A stretch of 19,314 nt of DNA from Victivallis vadensis (GTDB taxonomy: Bacteria; Verrucomicrobiota; Lentisphaeria; Victivallales; GWF2-50-93). The DNA lies in assembly GCA_020718525.1 (NCBI GenBank), contig DYRX01000019.1:8439-27752 (forward strand). Direction: 5' to 3'. The stretch's first letter is position 1. Every line of letters begins with the position of its first letter. The notes beneath the pieces were generated by a model, which worked only from the letters and a program-made list of their open reading frames with translations, ran no database searches and was not told the origin of the DNA. Positions 7,501-14,414 of this stretch are shown one piece after another. The translations under genes were made by a program, and so were the position numbers.

Positions 7501-9369
7501 GGAGAGGCGATCCATATCCCTGATATTTCCGACCTCGCACCAGATAGCGGCATACGGCGGATTCTCGAGCCTCAGGGCATTCAAAGCCTGCTGGCATTGC
7601 CGATGATGGACGGAGACGCCTGCGTCGGATTTGTCGGTTTTGACGCAGTTAAATGCAGGCATTCATTTTCAGAGAAAGAGAAGAAACTCCTCAACCTTTT
7701 TGCGCTCATGCTGGTTAACACCTTCAACCGCAACATTGTCCAGACCGAACTTACGCATGCCAAGGAAAAGGCCGAAGCCGCCAGCCGTGCCAAGGGCGAA
7801 TTTCTTGCCAACATGAGCCACGAAATCCGTACGCCGCTAAACGGCGTGATCGGTTTTACCGACCTTCTCAGAAATACGCCACTCACCCCGGTGCAGCAGC
7901 AGTATCTGAACAACGCAAACGTCTCCGGACACGCTCTTTTGGGGATCATCAACAACATTCTCGATTTTTCCAAGATCGAGGCTGGCATGATGGAGTTGGA
8001 AATGATCAAGACCGACATGGTCGAACTCTTTGAAAACAGCGTGGATATCGTAAAATTTTCAGCAGGAAAGAAGAATCTGGAAATCCTGCTGGACATGGAC
8101 AGCGCCATGCCACGTTTCGCAATGCTTGATCCGGTCCGTCTCAAACAAGTCCTTGCCAACCTGCTGGGAAATGCCGTCAAATTCACCGAGAAAGGCGAAG
8201 TAGAGCTGAAAGTCCGCTACAGTCCTATTGGCAGTGGCAGGGGAAAATTCTCAATCTCGGTGCGGGACACGGGGATCGGCATCACAGATGCGCAAAAAGA
8301 AAGGCTCTTCAAAGCCTTCTCACAGGCGGACAGCTCGACGACCCGTAAATTCGGCGGCACCGGTCTTGGGCTGATCATATCCGAAATGATAATTCAGAAA
8401 ATGGGCAGTGGAATCCAGATCGTCAGCTCGCCCGGCAATGGCTCCAACTTCTCCTTCGAGCTGAGTGCCTGCACCGAAGCGGGAGACGCCCGCAGTCATG
8501 CAGATATTTCGCATGTCAAACACTGTCTGATCATTGACGACAACGCCAACAACCGCCTGATTCTCGAGCATATGCTGGCAGGCTGGGGACTTGAGTCCGC
8601 ATCCTGCGGCAACGGAGTTGCGGCACTGGAAATATTGGAAAGCCCCGTGCATTTCGATCTTGTCATCTGCGACTACAACATGCCAAGCATGGACGGGTTG
8701 GAATGCATACGCCTGATCCGCGAAAAACTGAAGCTGACACCCGAAAAACAGCCTCTAATACTATTGCACTCGTCTTCCGACGACGCAGAGCTTCATAGAA
8801 AATGCGATGATCTTGGCGTTAGGTTCTGCATCAGCAAACCTGTCAAGCAGGAACAGCTTTTTGCATGTCTCGCCACGCTCCACAAACCGGCGAAGGATAA
8901 TTTGTCGGCGGGGCAAACCGCAACGCCGACACCCACGGCCGATACGGCGGCAATAGGAAAGCCTGAAGGCAGACATCTCATACTCGTTGCGGAAGATGTC
9001 CACATGAATATGCTCCTGGTGAAATCACTGCTCTCGAAATTGTCCAAAGAATCCGTAATCGTAGAAGCTGAAAACGGCAGAGTCGCAGTGCAGAAATACC
9101 GCGAATTCAGCCCCGATCTGGTTTTGATGGATGTGCAGATGCCTGAATTGGACGGACAGGAAGCGACAAAGGAAATTCGTGAACTTGAAAAAGATTCCGG
9201 CAGACATGTGCCAATTGTCGCGCTGACCGCCGGAGCCCTGAAAGAGGAGATGGAACGCTGTTACAGCGCAGGCATGGATGACTTCATGACAAAGCCGATC
9301 GAGGCGAAGAAGCTGAAGGAGCTCCTTGACAAATATTCACGGAGCCGTCGAAGCAGTATAAGTCGTTAA
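4546..9369 (+). CDS. Hybrid sensor histidine kinase with two periplasmic sensor regions, PAS, two GAF and two receiver domains
   Basis: This is a 1607-residue membrane sensor kinase. TM1 (about 16-33) precedes a periplasmic region (34-192) of Cache-like character with R-F-x-Y-L-M-G-R and D-R-W-G-T-W-I-S. TM2 (195-213) and TM3 (240-257) lead to a second extracellular module resembling CHASE4 (258-502, with D-W-A-Y-W-D), then TM4 (505-528) and HAMP (529-582). The cytoplasm holds PAS (590-705), GAF (720-885), a second GAF (905-1062), HisKA with SHEIRTPLNG and phospho-acceptor His1092, HATPase with the N-box Asn1209, DTGIGI (1241-1246) and GGTGLGL, and two receivers with Asp1376 and Asp1529. No HPt domain is fused and no separate regulator lies nearby, so output must go through proteins encoded elsewhere. 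The start is supported by AAGG 2 nt before ATG, a short spacing. The signals sensed are unknown. Kinase identity is very secure; the sensor-domain names are family-level reads. Confidence 0.95.
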   Translation: MKKLATLKEFVAERRLMLFLYLTAIAAGAFFLWQTAAQTDRKMRDELLSRTRLAASMLNLDCIKSLAGSESDLESPAYLRIKEQLVAIRAAEANCRFSYLMGRRPDGLLFMYADSEAAGSKDESPPGQLYEEAAPEELQVFDAVVPLTMGPFDNRWGTWISAQVPLTDPQSGKLIAVFGMDIDVRDWKWNVAAQVAVPAGFMLMLLVVAFALSRSGTRLSSSGRTNAWIGQYFGVRGKTSLALGIILAALTTVLYFGSRNIIEDKFAHLELRDAKKDIDHVLLALAERRATLEATVQDWAYWDEAYAFAQDRNEAFVEENLTPASMTNLRIRMMALLAPSGHLICGGALNPKNPAEFLSAEDFTRIYGNFSYLPSVQNAPRARSGIVLTEDAPLLLAFAPILSSQRQGPAHGILIVGKALDEEQIEALAMSLKLNLTLYRADRLAGKLEQAKIMRELARDPDQSVRIRDEQILDAYGLVRDINGRPALLIKVSLARDIQREAKRTTVLVAALLTMAGTLVLLSVLWLLRKLVVKRLELLSENINSIARTEDFSRQLQCEGSDELDSVARDVNRLLEAVSMSRSKLVASEDRFCQLAAQSRTITWEVNPEGLYTFISPLAKDVLGYDPEELVGRFHFYDLHQEDGRDSFKAAFELFARKEPFQNLTSAARCKNGETCWLSTNGLPLLNPDGTLRGYRGSDTDITERKRAESESRRNMARRQRESDAVVALALSPNLAEGAVRELALELTETAARALEVERVGIWLFEDGETRLVNLDIFLASTGEHSSGTVLLSAQFQAEFDVLRNAKYVDAHDALTDPRTAGYVEGYLKPNNIRSMLDAVIRSRGRNLGLICFEHVDRLHHWEDDEITFACQIADQMALAIAHQERKKSEQALVEQTELQKMLMDISNDFINLALDKTDEAINSALAMLGQFTKTDRAYVFKYDHGRNICSNTHEWCGEGITPQIGSLQEVPISAIPDWANAHFAGEAIHIPDISDLAPDSGIRRILEPQGIQSLLALPMMDGDACVGFVGFDAVKCRHSFSEKEKKLLNLFALMLVNTFNRNIVQTELTHAKEKAEAASRAKGEFLANMSHEIRTPLNGVIGFTDLLRNTPLTPVQQQYLNNANVSGHALLGIINNILDFSKIEAGMMELEMIKTDMVELFENSVDIVKFSAGKKNLEILLDMDSAMPRFAMLDPVRLKQVLANLLGNAVKFTEKGEVELKVRYSPIGSGRGKFSISVRDTGIGITDAQKERLFKAFSQADSSTTRKFGGTGLGLIISEMIIQKMGSGIQIVSSPGNGSNFSFELSACTEAGDARSHADISHVKHCLIIDDNANNRLILEHMLAGWGLESASCGNGVAALEILESPVHFDLVICDYNMPSMDGLECIRLIREKLKLTPEKQPLILLHSSSDDAELHRKCDDLGVRFCISKPVKQEQLFACLATLHKPAKDNLSAGQTATPTPTADTAAIGKPEGRHLILVAEDVHMNMLLVKSLLSKLSKESVIVEAENGRVAVQKYREFSPDLVLMDVQMPELDGQEATKEIRELEKDSGRHVPIVALTAGALKEEMERCYSAGMDDFMTKPIEAKKLKELLDKYSRSRRSSISR

Positions 9370-9400
9370 CATTTTACAGCAAGGATCTTGCACTAAAATG

Positions 9401-9421
9401 CAATTTGCAATTTGCAAATTG
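9401..9421. repeat. Heptamer tandem ending in a 14-bp palindrome
   Basis: CAATTTG occurs twice in a row (9401-9414) and is followed by its near mirror CAAATTG. Positions 9408-9421 (CAATTTGCAAATTG) form a perfect palindrome. It lies 32 bp after the kinase stop. It could be a DNA-binding site, but no function is shown. Confidence 0.5.
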
Positions 9422-9590
9422 AATAATTTAAGACATAGGATTTCAATTGCAATGTGTTAAAGGCTGAGCTACATTCGGATGTCTTAGATTCCTCATGATG
9501 GTGCTCTTTCCCTTTATGGGTTGTGGTGGCCTTGGGAATTTGCATCATCAATTTATCTTTTCAAAAGAGGGATTTTTATTTGCGATTGTT

Positions 9591-9615
9591 TTCAGCACCG
9601 GTAACGAGTGCTGAA
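9591..9615 (+). promoter_or_regulatory. 8-bp dyad in the acetyltransferase leader
   Basis: TTCAGCAC (9591-9598) and GTGCTGAA (9608-9615) are exact reverse complements separated by 9 nt. The dyad lies about 140 bp before the acetyltransferase ATG. It could be an operator or an RNA hairpin. Confidence 0.45.
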
Positions 9616-9630
9616 TGATACTGAAAAATG

Positions 9631-9700
9631 CGCAAAAGATCTGCTCTGTGTTTGAAAAAAGCATAATTCATGGTAGATTCATATGACAGAATCTTTTGCG
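9631..9700 (+). promoter_or_regulatory. Long-range stem in the acetyltransferase leader
   Basis: CGCAAAAGAT (9631-9640) is the exact reverse complement of ATCTTTTGCG (9691-9700). Three more pairs (CTG 9641-9643 with CAG 9687-9689) extend the stem past a single bulged A. A 43-nt AT-rich apical region remains. The stem ends 56 bp before the ATG. It may be a structured 5' leader or a small RNA; function is unknown. Confidence 0.5.
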
Positions 9701-9756
9701 TCGGAGTCAGGCAAGAGGCACCAAGAACAACATAACAAAATGATGGTATTCGACTT

Positions 9757-10596
9757 ATGAAATTAGAAGGAACTGCGATCTTGACGAAAAGCGACATAGA
9801 AAAGGATCTTAGGGCGAATCTCGGCATCAAGGATGGAGACATAATTGCCGTTCATTCGTCAATGAAGTCCTTGGGGGCCGTTGACGGAGGTCCTGCGACC
9901 TTCATAAAGGCTATGATTGACTCGATTGGCGGTCTGAGCAAGGGGACGCTCATGATGCCATGCTTCAACGGTCCGCACGACACTGTTGATCTCAGAAGCA
10001 CTCCCTGCAGACTTGGTCTGGTTCCGGAAACATTCAGGACATTTTCTGGAGTGGTCAGATCAGAAAATCACACGCACAGCGTTGCCGCAATTGGGAAGCA
10101 TGCGAAGGATTTGGTCAAGACCCACAAAGGCAAGGCTCCGCTTGGAATCGGATCTCCCTTCCACGAACTTGCCAAAATGGGCGGATGGATAGTTCACATA
10201 GGATGCGACATGCGTTCATGTTCAATCGTCCATGTCGCCGAATCCATCGCCAATGCGCCATACCTGCACATCGCCTACCCTGACTACGATAAGACAATCA
10301 AGCTTGTGGTCTCTGACAATGAATCATATGACTGCCATCCAACTGAAAATCCAGGATGCAGTAGAAATTTCAATGTTGTCCAGGATGAGCTGGACAGATT
10401 GGGACTTATCATCAAAGGTAGAGTGGGTGCCGCGGAATCAATGAAAATCCTTGCCAACAATATAATTGACGTCTCCATCGAGCTCATTATGGGCAAAGGC
10501 TATGACGCTCTTCTCTGCGACTCTCCTTCCTGCTCTGTATGCACTAAAAAAAGGGCATTTCTCAAGGAAAACAATCATAAAATGTCGCGTACCTGA
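9757..10596 (+). CDS. AAC(3)-family N-acetyltransferase
   Basis: The 279-residue protein fits the aminoglycoside 3-N-acetyltransferase family (Antibiotic_NAT/YokD fold), whose members move acetyl from acetyl-CoA to an amine. Family signatures in order are VHSSMKSLG (32-40), a loop near PCFNGP (68-73), RSENHTHSVAAIG (101-113), GIGSPF (130-135), and IGCDMRSCSIVHVAE (148-162), with His159 and Glu162 in the active-site-like stretch. The length is normal. The C-terminus has Cys254, Cys259 and Cys262 (C-x4-C-x2-C), an odd cluster that could bind metal. No resistance cassette or mobile element surrounds it, and many members of this family in environmental bacteria have unknown substrates, so drug resistance should not be assumed. 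The ATG at 9757 has no ribosome binding site. A TTG at 9781 follows AGAAGG by 10 nt and would begin MTKSDIEKDL, which resembles typical family N-termini. The gene ends 14 bp before the xseA ATG. Confidence 0.88.
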   Translation: MKLEGTAILTKSDIEKDLRANLGIKDGDIIAVHSSMKSLGAVDGGPATFIKAMIDSIGGLSKGTLMMPCFNGPHDTVDLRSTPCRLGLVPETFRTFSGVVRSENHTHSVAAIGKHAKDLVKTHKGKAPLGIGSPFHELAKMGGWIVHIGCDMRSCSIVHVAESIANAPYLHIAYPDYDKTIKLVVSDNESYDCHPTENPGCSRNFNVVQDELDRLGLIIKGRVGAAESMKILANNIIDVSIELIMGKGYDALLCDSPSCSVCTKKRAFLKENNHKMSRT

Positions 10597-10610
10597 ACGC
10601 TGTGGCAATA

Positions 10611-11816
10611 ATGGCGCCTGAAAGAAAAATCTGGACAGTTTCAGAGGTCAATTCCGCAGTGAAGACTGTCATTGACGGCGCATTTATGGAATTCTGGATT
10701 CAAGGAGAAGTCGGAACCTTGAGACCTAACCCGAGATCAAGACACGTCTACCTTGTTATCAAGGATTCCAAGTGCGAGATAAAGGCGACGTGCTTTAACG
10801 GGCAGTTGCTATTTGAAAAGCTGGCGATATGCAATGGAACTCAGATCGAGGCGAGAGGAAGACTTGGCGTCTATGAACCGCGGGGCGACTATCAGTTCAA
10901 CATTCTGGAAATAAGACCGAAAGGACTGGGGGATCTCTTCCGGCGCTTCGAGGAGCTAAAAAACAAGCTTCATGCCGAAGGTCTTTTCGAGCAAGAGCGG
11001 AAAAAAGAGATTCCAAAGCTACCCTTGAGAGTTGGAATCGTCACTTCGCCTTCCGGAGCCGCAATACGCGATTTTCTCCAGATAATAAACCGGCGCTTTC
11101 CTAGACTGCATGTGAAAATCTATCCTTCGCCTGTCCAAGGCCGCGGTGCCGAGCTCTCTCTCGCAGAAGGCGTCCGTTTTTTCAACAGAAGCAGGTCTGT
11201 TGATGTTATAATACTTATGCGCGGAGGAGGAAGCATCGAGGATCTCTGGCCATTCAATGAGGAGATTCTTGCAAGGGAGCTTGCATCTTCCGAGATTCCC
11301 ACCATAAGCGCAGTGGGACACGAGATTGACTTCACAATATGCGATATGGTTGCGGATCTTCGCGCGCCAACGCCTTCGGCATCCGCCGAACTGCTAATCT
11401 CGACACAGGAAGAATTTCAGAATGCTCTCTCGGATTCCAGACGCCGCCTTTCATCGGCAGTAAGACTTGGAGCTGGACAGTTCAGGACAAGGTTCACAAG
11501 ACTTGCAGGCTCCTACGTCTTCAAAGAGCCTTCGCACATGATCAGAATTTGCCAGCAGAAGACAGACGAATTCTCAAGACGGGCGGAAAATTCGCTCTCT
11601 CTTGCCGTTGAACGCGCGAAGATGCGCCTCGGCGGATTGTCATCACGTGTTTCTTCTCTCGATCCGAATGCTGTTCTTTCAAGAGGATATTCCCTTGTCA
11701 AACGCAGATCGGACTCCAAAATAATAACTTCATCGCAAATGATAGAGGAAGGCGACGAGATTGTCGCAGTTTTTGCAAAAGGAAGCGCGACATCCATCGT
11801 GACAGAAAAGCTATAG
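10611..11816 (+). CDS. xseA: Exodeoxyribonuclease VII large subunit
   Basis: XseA is the catalytic subunit of exonuclease VII, which degrades single-stranded DNA from both ends into oligonucleotides and works with several XseB subunits. Counting from a GTG at 10602, the N-terminal OB fold covers about residues 10-106 (WTVSEVNSAV, FWIQGEVG, GRLGVYEPRGDYQF). The catalytic region follows with RVGIVTSPSGAAIRD (143-157), MRGGGSIEDLWPFNEE (206-221) and GHEIDFTICDMVADLRAPTPSASAE (239-263). A helical C-terminal half ends in the usual DPNAVLSRGYSLV motif. At about 400 residues it is full length. The ATG at 10611 is preferred over the in-frame GTG at 10602; neither has a clear ribosome binding site. 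It directly follows the acetyltransferase gene and is probably co-transcribed with it. No xseB follows. Confidence 0.96.
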   Translation: MAPERKIWTVSEVNSAVKTVIDGAFMEFWIQGEVGTLRPNPRSRHVYLVIKDSKCEIKATCFNGQLLFEKLAICNGTQIEARGRLGVYEPRGDYQFNILEIRPKGLGDLFRRFEELKNKLHAEGLFEQERKKEIPKLPLRVGIVTSPSGAAIRDFLQIINRRFPRLHVKIYPSPVQGRGAELSLAEGVRFFNRSRSVDVIILMRGGGSIEDLWPFNEEILARELASSEIPTISAVGHEIDFTICDMVADLRAPTPSASAELLISTQEEFQNALSDSRRRLSSAVRLGAGQFRTRFTRLAGSYVFKEPSHMIRICQQKTDEFSRRAENSLSLAVERAKMRLGGLSSRVSSLDPNAVLSRGYSLVKRRSDSKIITSSQMIEEGDEIVAVFAKGSATSIVTEKL

Positions 11817-11831
11817 CACTAAAAACTATAT

Positions 11832-11854
11832 CGGGAATCAGTCGCTGATTCCTG
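11832..11854 (+). terminator. Possible transcription terminator after xseA
   Basis: GGAATCAG (11834-11841) and CTGATTCC (11845-11852) pair perfectly around TCG. One G-T and one C-G pair extend the stem. It starts 16 bp after the xseA stop. A weak T-tract (CTTTTA) begins about 8 nt later, too far for a classical intrinsic terminator, so the call is tentative. Confidence 0.45.
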
Positions 11855-12068
11855 CGGGAGATCTTTTACGACATTTTCCAGATATTCGCCCCATTTTCTG
11901 ATTTAACTTCAGACATCTGAATCCGCGACAGCGTATATAATTGTGAAATTTAACCGTATCTTCTTTATAATCAGGGAATAACAATATTGATTATTGCTCC
12001 TTATCCGATTTGACATGTAAAGATGAAAGTGGCACTTCTGTAGCCGCGGGAGTGGCGGAGTAACGTAG

Positions 12069-12088
12069 CCTATGGTTTCAACCATAGG
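12069..12088. repeat. Perfect 8-bp hairpin with tetraloop
   Basis: CCTATGGT (12069-12076) and ACCATAGG (12081-12088) flank TTCA. It sits between two other small stems in the gap between xseA and the glycosyltransferase. No function is assigned. Confidence 0.5.
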
Positions 12089-12111
12089 AATCCATCGTAA
12101 AATAGGATCAT

Positions 12112-12128
12112 GCGTGCTGAAGGCACGC
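12112..12128. terminator. Hairpin downstream of the glycosyltransferase gene
   Basis: GCGTGC (12112-12117) and GCACGC (12123-12128) flank TGAAG, about 48 bp beyond the minus-strand glycosyltransferase stop. It is GC-rich but lacks a clear U-tract in either direction. It could help end transcription from the minus strand; this is tentative. Confidence 0.3.
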
Positions 12129-12175
12129 TGTTTCACTGCACCGTCCCTACATGCGCAAGTCAGCCGATTACTCAC

Positions 12176-13111
12176 TCAGACCAGCTTGACCTTATGGACG
12201 AACAATTTGAATCCTTTGCGCGGAATTTCGCTGCTTTCTATGGATTTGACCTGAGGTTTCTCCCTGCTGTAGCGGGGGAAAAAATATTCTTTCAGCAGTC
12301 CTGCAGCGTAGGCGATCTCCGTGACAAGCCTCACAAATTCGAATCCTAAAATGCAGAGGGCTAAATTCCACACGCGTCTTGCGATTCTGAATGGAAGAGG
12401 ACGGCGCTCGATGAAAAAGCCGTTGTCGTATCCATCGGAAAGCTCTATGATCCGGTCGGGGAAATTTCTCGAAGCAAAACCCGATCCCCTTCCGTTCCTG
12501 TAATACATTTTGGCTATTCCTGCAAGGGAGTCTGGAATTCCATGATAGACCCATGTGTCCGCGATTATCGAGACATTTTTTCCGGCATCTCTAGCCTTCT
12601 TGCGCAGAACCGGATCAAGTCCTCTGACGAGATCCTCGTCTTCCCCACCAATCGCCCGGAAAAAATCTGTCTCCATTATGAGGCAGGGATGCTGAACCAT
12701 GTCGGATGGGGTATTTCTGGGCTGTACTGGGAAGAATCTTCTTGGAATTTCACGCATCGCCCTTTTCTGCAGGGGAGACGCATCTTTGGGGATCAGGCAC
12801 GAGGCTCCACCTATTCCAATTCCAGGGTCTGCGTCCATCGCGTCAAGAAGCTTGCGAAAAAGATCTTTGTCGTCAATGATGCTGTCATCGTCCAAAGTCG
12901 CAAAATATCGGGAGTTTATTTTTCCCGCGCCAAAATTGATTGCTCTGCCCTGTCTTGGATCTCCCACGACAAGATGTACCTCCTTTGGCAGTAGGGTCTG
13001 CCCGGAAATTTTTGAAAGCAGATTTTCAAGGAGGAGATTTCCTTCCAGTTTCACGACAGGAATCACTATGGAATATTCGGAAGCTTTGTCCACATGCCCG
13101 GTGCTTTTCAT
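12176..13111 (-). CDS. Family 2 glycosyltransferase
   Basis: The protein has a GT-A fold of glycosyltransferase family 2, which transfers sugars from nucleotide donors to polysaccharide or lipid acceptors. Numbering from the upstream GTG at 13288, the fold opens with SIVIPVV (73-79). A DDDS metal/nucleotide motif lies at 133-136, GGEDEDL (214-220) occupies the usual acidic acceptor-side position, and DTWVYHG is at 244-250. A hydrophobic stretch (about 306-332) could be one membrane anchor. The open frame reaches the GTG at 13288, but that codon lies inside a perfect palindrome and residues 1-59 show nothing recognisable. I place the start at the ATG at 13111, which leaves 12 residues before the fold; the ATG at 13141 is an alternative. 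The gene stands alone and is divergent from the oxidoreductase, with no polysaccharide cluster nearby, so acceptor and product are unknown. Confidence 0.82.
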   Translation of the reverse strand: MKSTGHVDKASEYSIVIPVVKLEGNLLLENLLSKISGQTLLPKEVHLVVGDPRQGRAINFGAGKINSRYFATLDDDSIIDDKDLFRKLLDAMDADPGIGIGGASCLIPKDASPLQKRAMREIPRRFFPVQPRNTPSDMVQHPCLIMETDFFRAIGGEDEDLVRGLDPVLRKKARDAGKNVSIIADTWVYHGIPDSLAGIAKMYYRNGRGSGFASRNFPDRIIELSDGYDNGFFIERRPLPFRIARRVWNLALCILGFEFVRLVTEIAYAAGLLKEYFFPRYSREKPQVKSIESSEIPRKGFKLFVHKVKLV

Positions 13112-13281
13112 TTCGCTCTCAATCCCCAAGACTTTTTTCATGCTCCAAGATTCGCGGCAAGGCCCAAACAGATCCGGCTTTTGCACAAGCGGAGCAGAAT
13201 GAAAGACATTGCTCCGCCTAAGCTTAGATCTTTCCCAATGATTTGCTCGGAGGAAGTCCTTCCGCACAAGCAAATCTAATA

Positions 13282-13308
13282 TTCCCACAACTATGAAAGT
13301 TGTGGGAA
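13282..13308. promoter_or_regulatory. Perfect 11-bp palindrome in the divergent intergenic region
   Basis: TTCCCACAACT (13282-13292) and AGTTGTGGGAA (13298-13308) are exact reverse complements around ATGAA. It lies between the divergent glycosyltransferase (-) and oxidoreductase (+) genes and covers a possible GTG start of the former (13286-13288). An operator or a hairpin in the glycosyltransferase 5' leader are both plausible. Confidence 0.65.
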
Positions 13309-13538
13309 AGGTCTGATAAGATCATCCCACATCGCATATTTTCCAGTAAATGTCACTATAAATTCCTACGATTGCACAATCAAGGCGCAATATTGGAATA
13401 TTTATGACCTATTTTCAATTTGAATAAACGAATTTGAGGTTTAAATTCCGCCCCTCATTCATGTTTTTGGAATTTATTCTGCAAAGGTGTTTTCCTAGGC
13501 ATATAAGAAAATCAACTCAAAAACAGGAATTCAACATC

Positions 13539-14414
13539 ATGATAAAGCTTGCTATCGTCGGAACTGGAGGGATGGCTAATGGCCATGCAAAGGCGTTCGC
13601 CTCAATCAAGGGAGCAAAAATAGTTTCGTGCGCAGACTTGAGGGCGGATGCGGCTGCGGCATTCGCGAAGACCCATGGCATTCCGACGCACTATGCCGAC
13701 CACATGGAAATGATGAAGAATGAGGACATTGACGCGATCAGCAATGTCACCCCAGATTCAGCGCATTGCTCCGTCTCTCTTGATGCGATCAGGCTCGGCA
13801 AGCATGTGCTTTGTGAAAAGCCCCTTGCAACCAACGCAAACGACGCCAGACGCATGCTGGAAGCCGCAAAAAAGGCGAAAATCATCAACATGGTGAACTT
13901 TTCATATAGGGCATCTTCGGCCCTTCAAAAGGCGTCATCAATGGTGAAGGAGGGAAAAATTGGTGAGATAAGGCATTTCGAGGCGAGCTATCTGCAGTCC
14001 TGGCTGGTCAGCTCCTCCCGCAAGGACTGGAATAAAAATCCCGGATCGAGATGGAGGCTCTGCTCAGCCGCCGGAAGCAAGGGAGATCTTGGCGATATTG
14101 GAGTGCACATACTTGATTTAACCACTTTTGTCGCAGGTCCGATTTCAAAAATCTACTGCAACCTTAAGACATTCAACAAAGGGAACGGGGACGAATTCAT
14201 TGATGGAATGAAGATGGATGCGAACGATTCATTCAGCGCAACTGTCGAGCTTGCAAACGGAGCGCTCGGGACAATACATTCTTCAAGGTGGGCGACGGGA
14301 CACTCGAACAGCCTGGCTTTGAGTATCTTTGGGACAAAAGGCGCGTTGAAGATAGATTTGGACAAAAGCTGGGGAGACCTGCAAATCTGCATCGGAGAAA
14401 AAAACATCGCGTAA
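13539..14414 (+). CDS. Gfo/Idh/MocA-family oxidoreductase, probably frameshifted and shortened at the 3' end
   Basis: The N-terminal Rossmann domain begins MIKLAIVGTGGMANGHAKAF, a dinucleotide-binding GxGGxA loop, and includes the family EKPLA motif. The C-terminal alpha/beta domain has WRLCSAAGSKGDLGDIGVHILDL and RWATGHSNS. Such enzymes oxidise or reduce sugars and inositols with NAD(P). I chose ATG 13539 because the Rossmann strand starts there and CAGGAA lies 9 nt upstream; the frame is open back to a TTG at 13434 but that part looks non-coding. The product is 291 residues and stops at 14414, shorter than usual. The next frame carries the missing family C-terminus (KIQEYIDKCFASSDAGKM), pointing to a frameshift in the A7 run at 14398-14404. 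A stretch normally lying between the two parts also seems absent. The enzyme may be inactive. The substrate cannot be inferred. Confidence 0.85.
   Translation: MIKLAIVGTGGMANGHAKAFASIKGAKIVSCADLRADAAAAFAKTHGIPTHYADHMEMMKNEDIDAISNVTPDSAHCSVSLDAIRLGKHVLCEKPLATNANDARRMLEAAKKAKIINMVNFSYRASSALQKASSMVKEGKIGEIRHFEASYLQSWLVSSSRKDWNKNPGSRWRLCSAAGSKGDLGDIGVHILDLTTFVAGPISKIYCNLKTFNKGNGDEFIDGMKMDANDSFSATVELANGALGTIHSSRWATGHSNSLALSIFGTKGALKIDLDKSWGDLQICIGEKNIA

Larger units (their letters stand above)
9370..9756 (+). other. Non-coding leader region with several dyads
   Basis: This 387-bp gap between the kinase and the acetyltransferase contains no gene I can support. It holds a 5-bp stem (GCAAG 9379-9383 with CTTGC 9387-9391) soon after the kinase stop, heptamer repeats ending in a palindrome (9401-9421), an 8-bp dyad (9591-9615) and a long-range stem (9631-9700). 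An open frame on the opposite strand (9576-9842) crosses both the leader and the start of the acetyltransferase gene and has no domain or binding-site support. Confidence 0.5.
11817..12175. other. Gene-free region with three or more hairpins between convergent genes
   Basis: This 359-bp gap separates the 3' ends of xseA (+) and the glycosyltransferase (-). It contains a stem right after xseA (11832-11854), a small CCGC/GCGG stem (12044-12058), a perfect 8-bp stem (12069-12088) and a 6-bp stem (12112-12128). No coding sequence with domain or binding-site support is visible. The cluster at 12044-12128 may be a dispersed repeat or an RNA. Confidence 0.5.

Noticed and set aside
7581..8186. 201-codon minus-strand open frame inside the kinase gene
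   Set aside because: It is a shadow of the GAF and HisKA coding region; the plus strand carries unmistakable kinase motifs there.
9757..10596. Interpreting the AAC(3)-like gene as an acquired drug-resistance cassette
   Set aside because: There is no integron, insertion sequence or other resistance gene nearby, and it sits next to a housekeeping gene.
12542..13202. Plus-strand open frames (150 and 167 codons) opposite the glycosyltransferase
   Set aside because: The minus strand encodes the clear glycosyltransferase motifs SIVIPV and DDDS; these are shadows.
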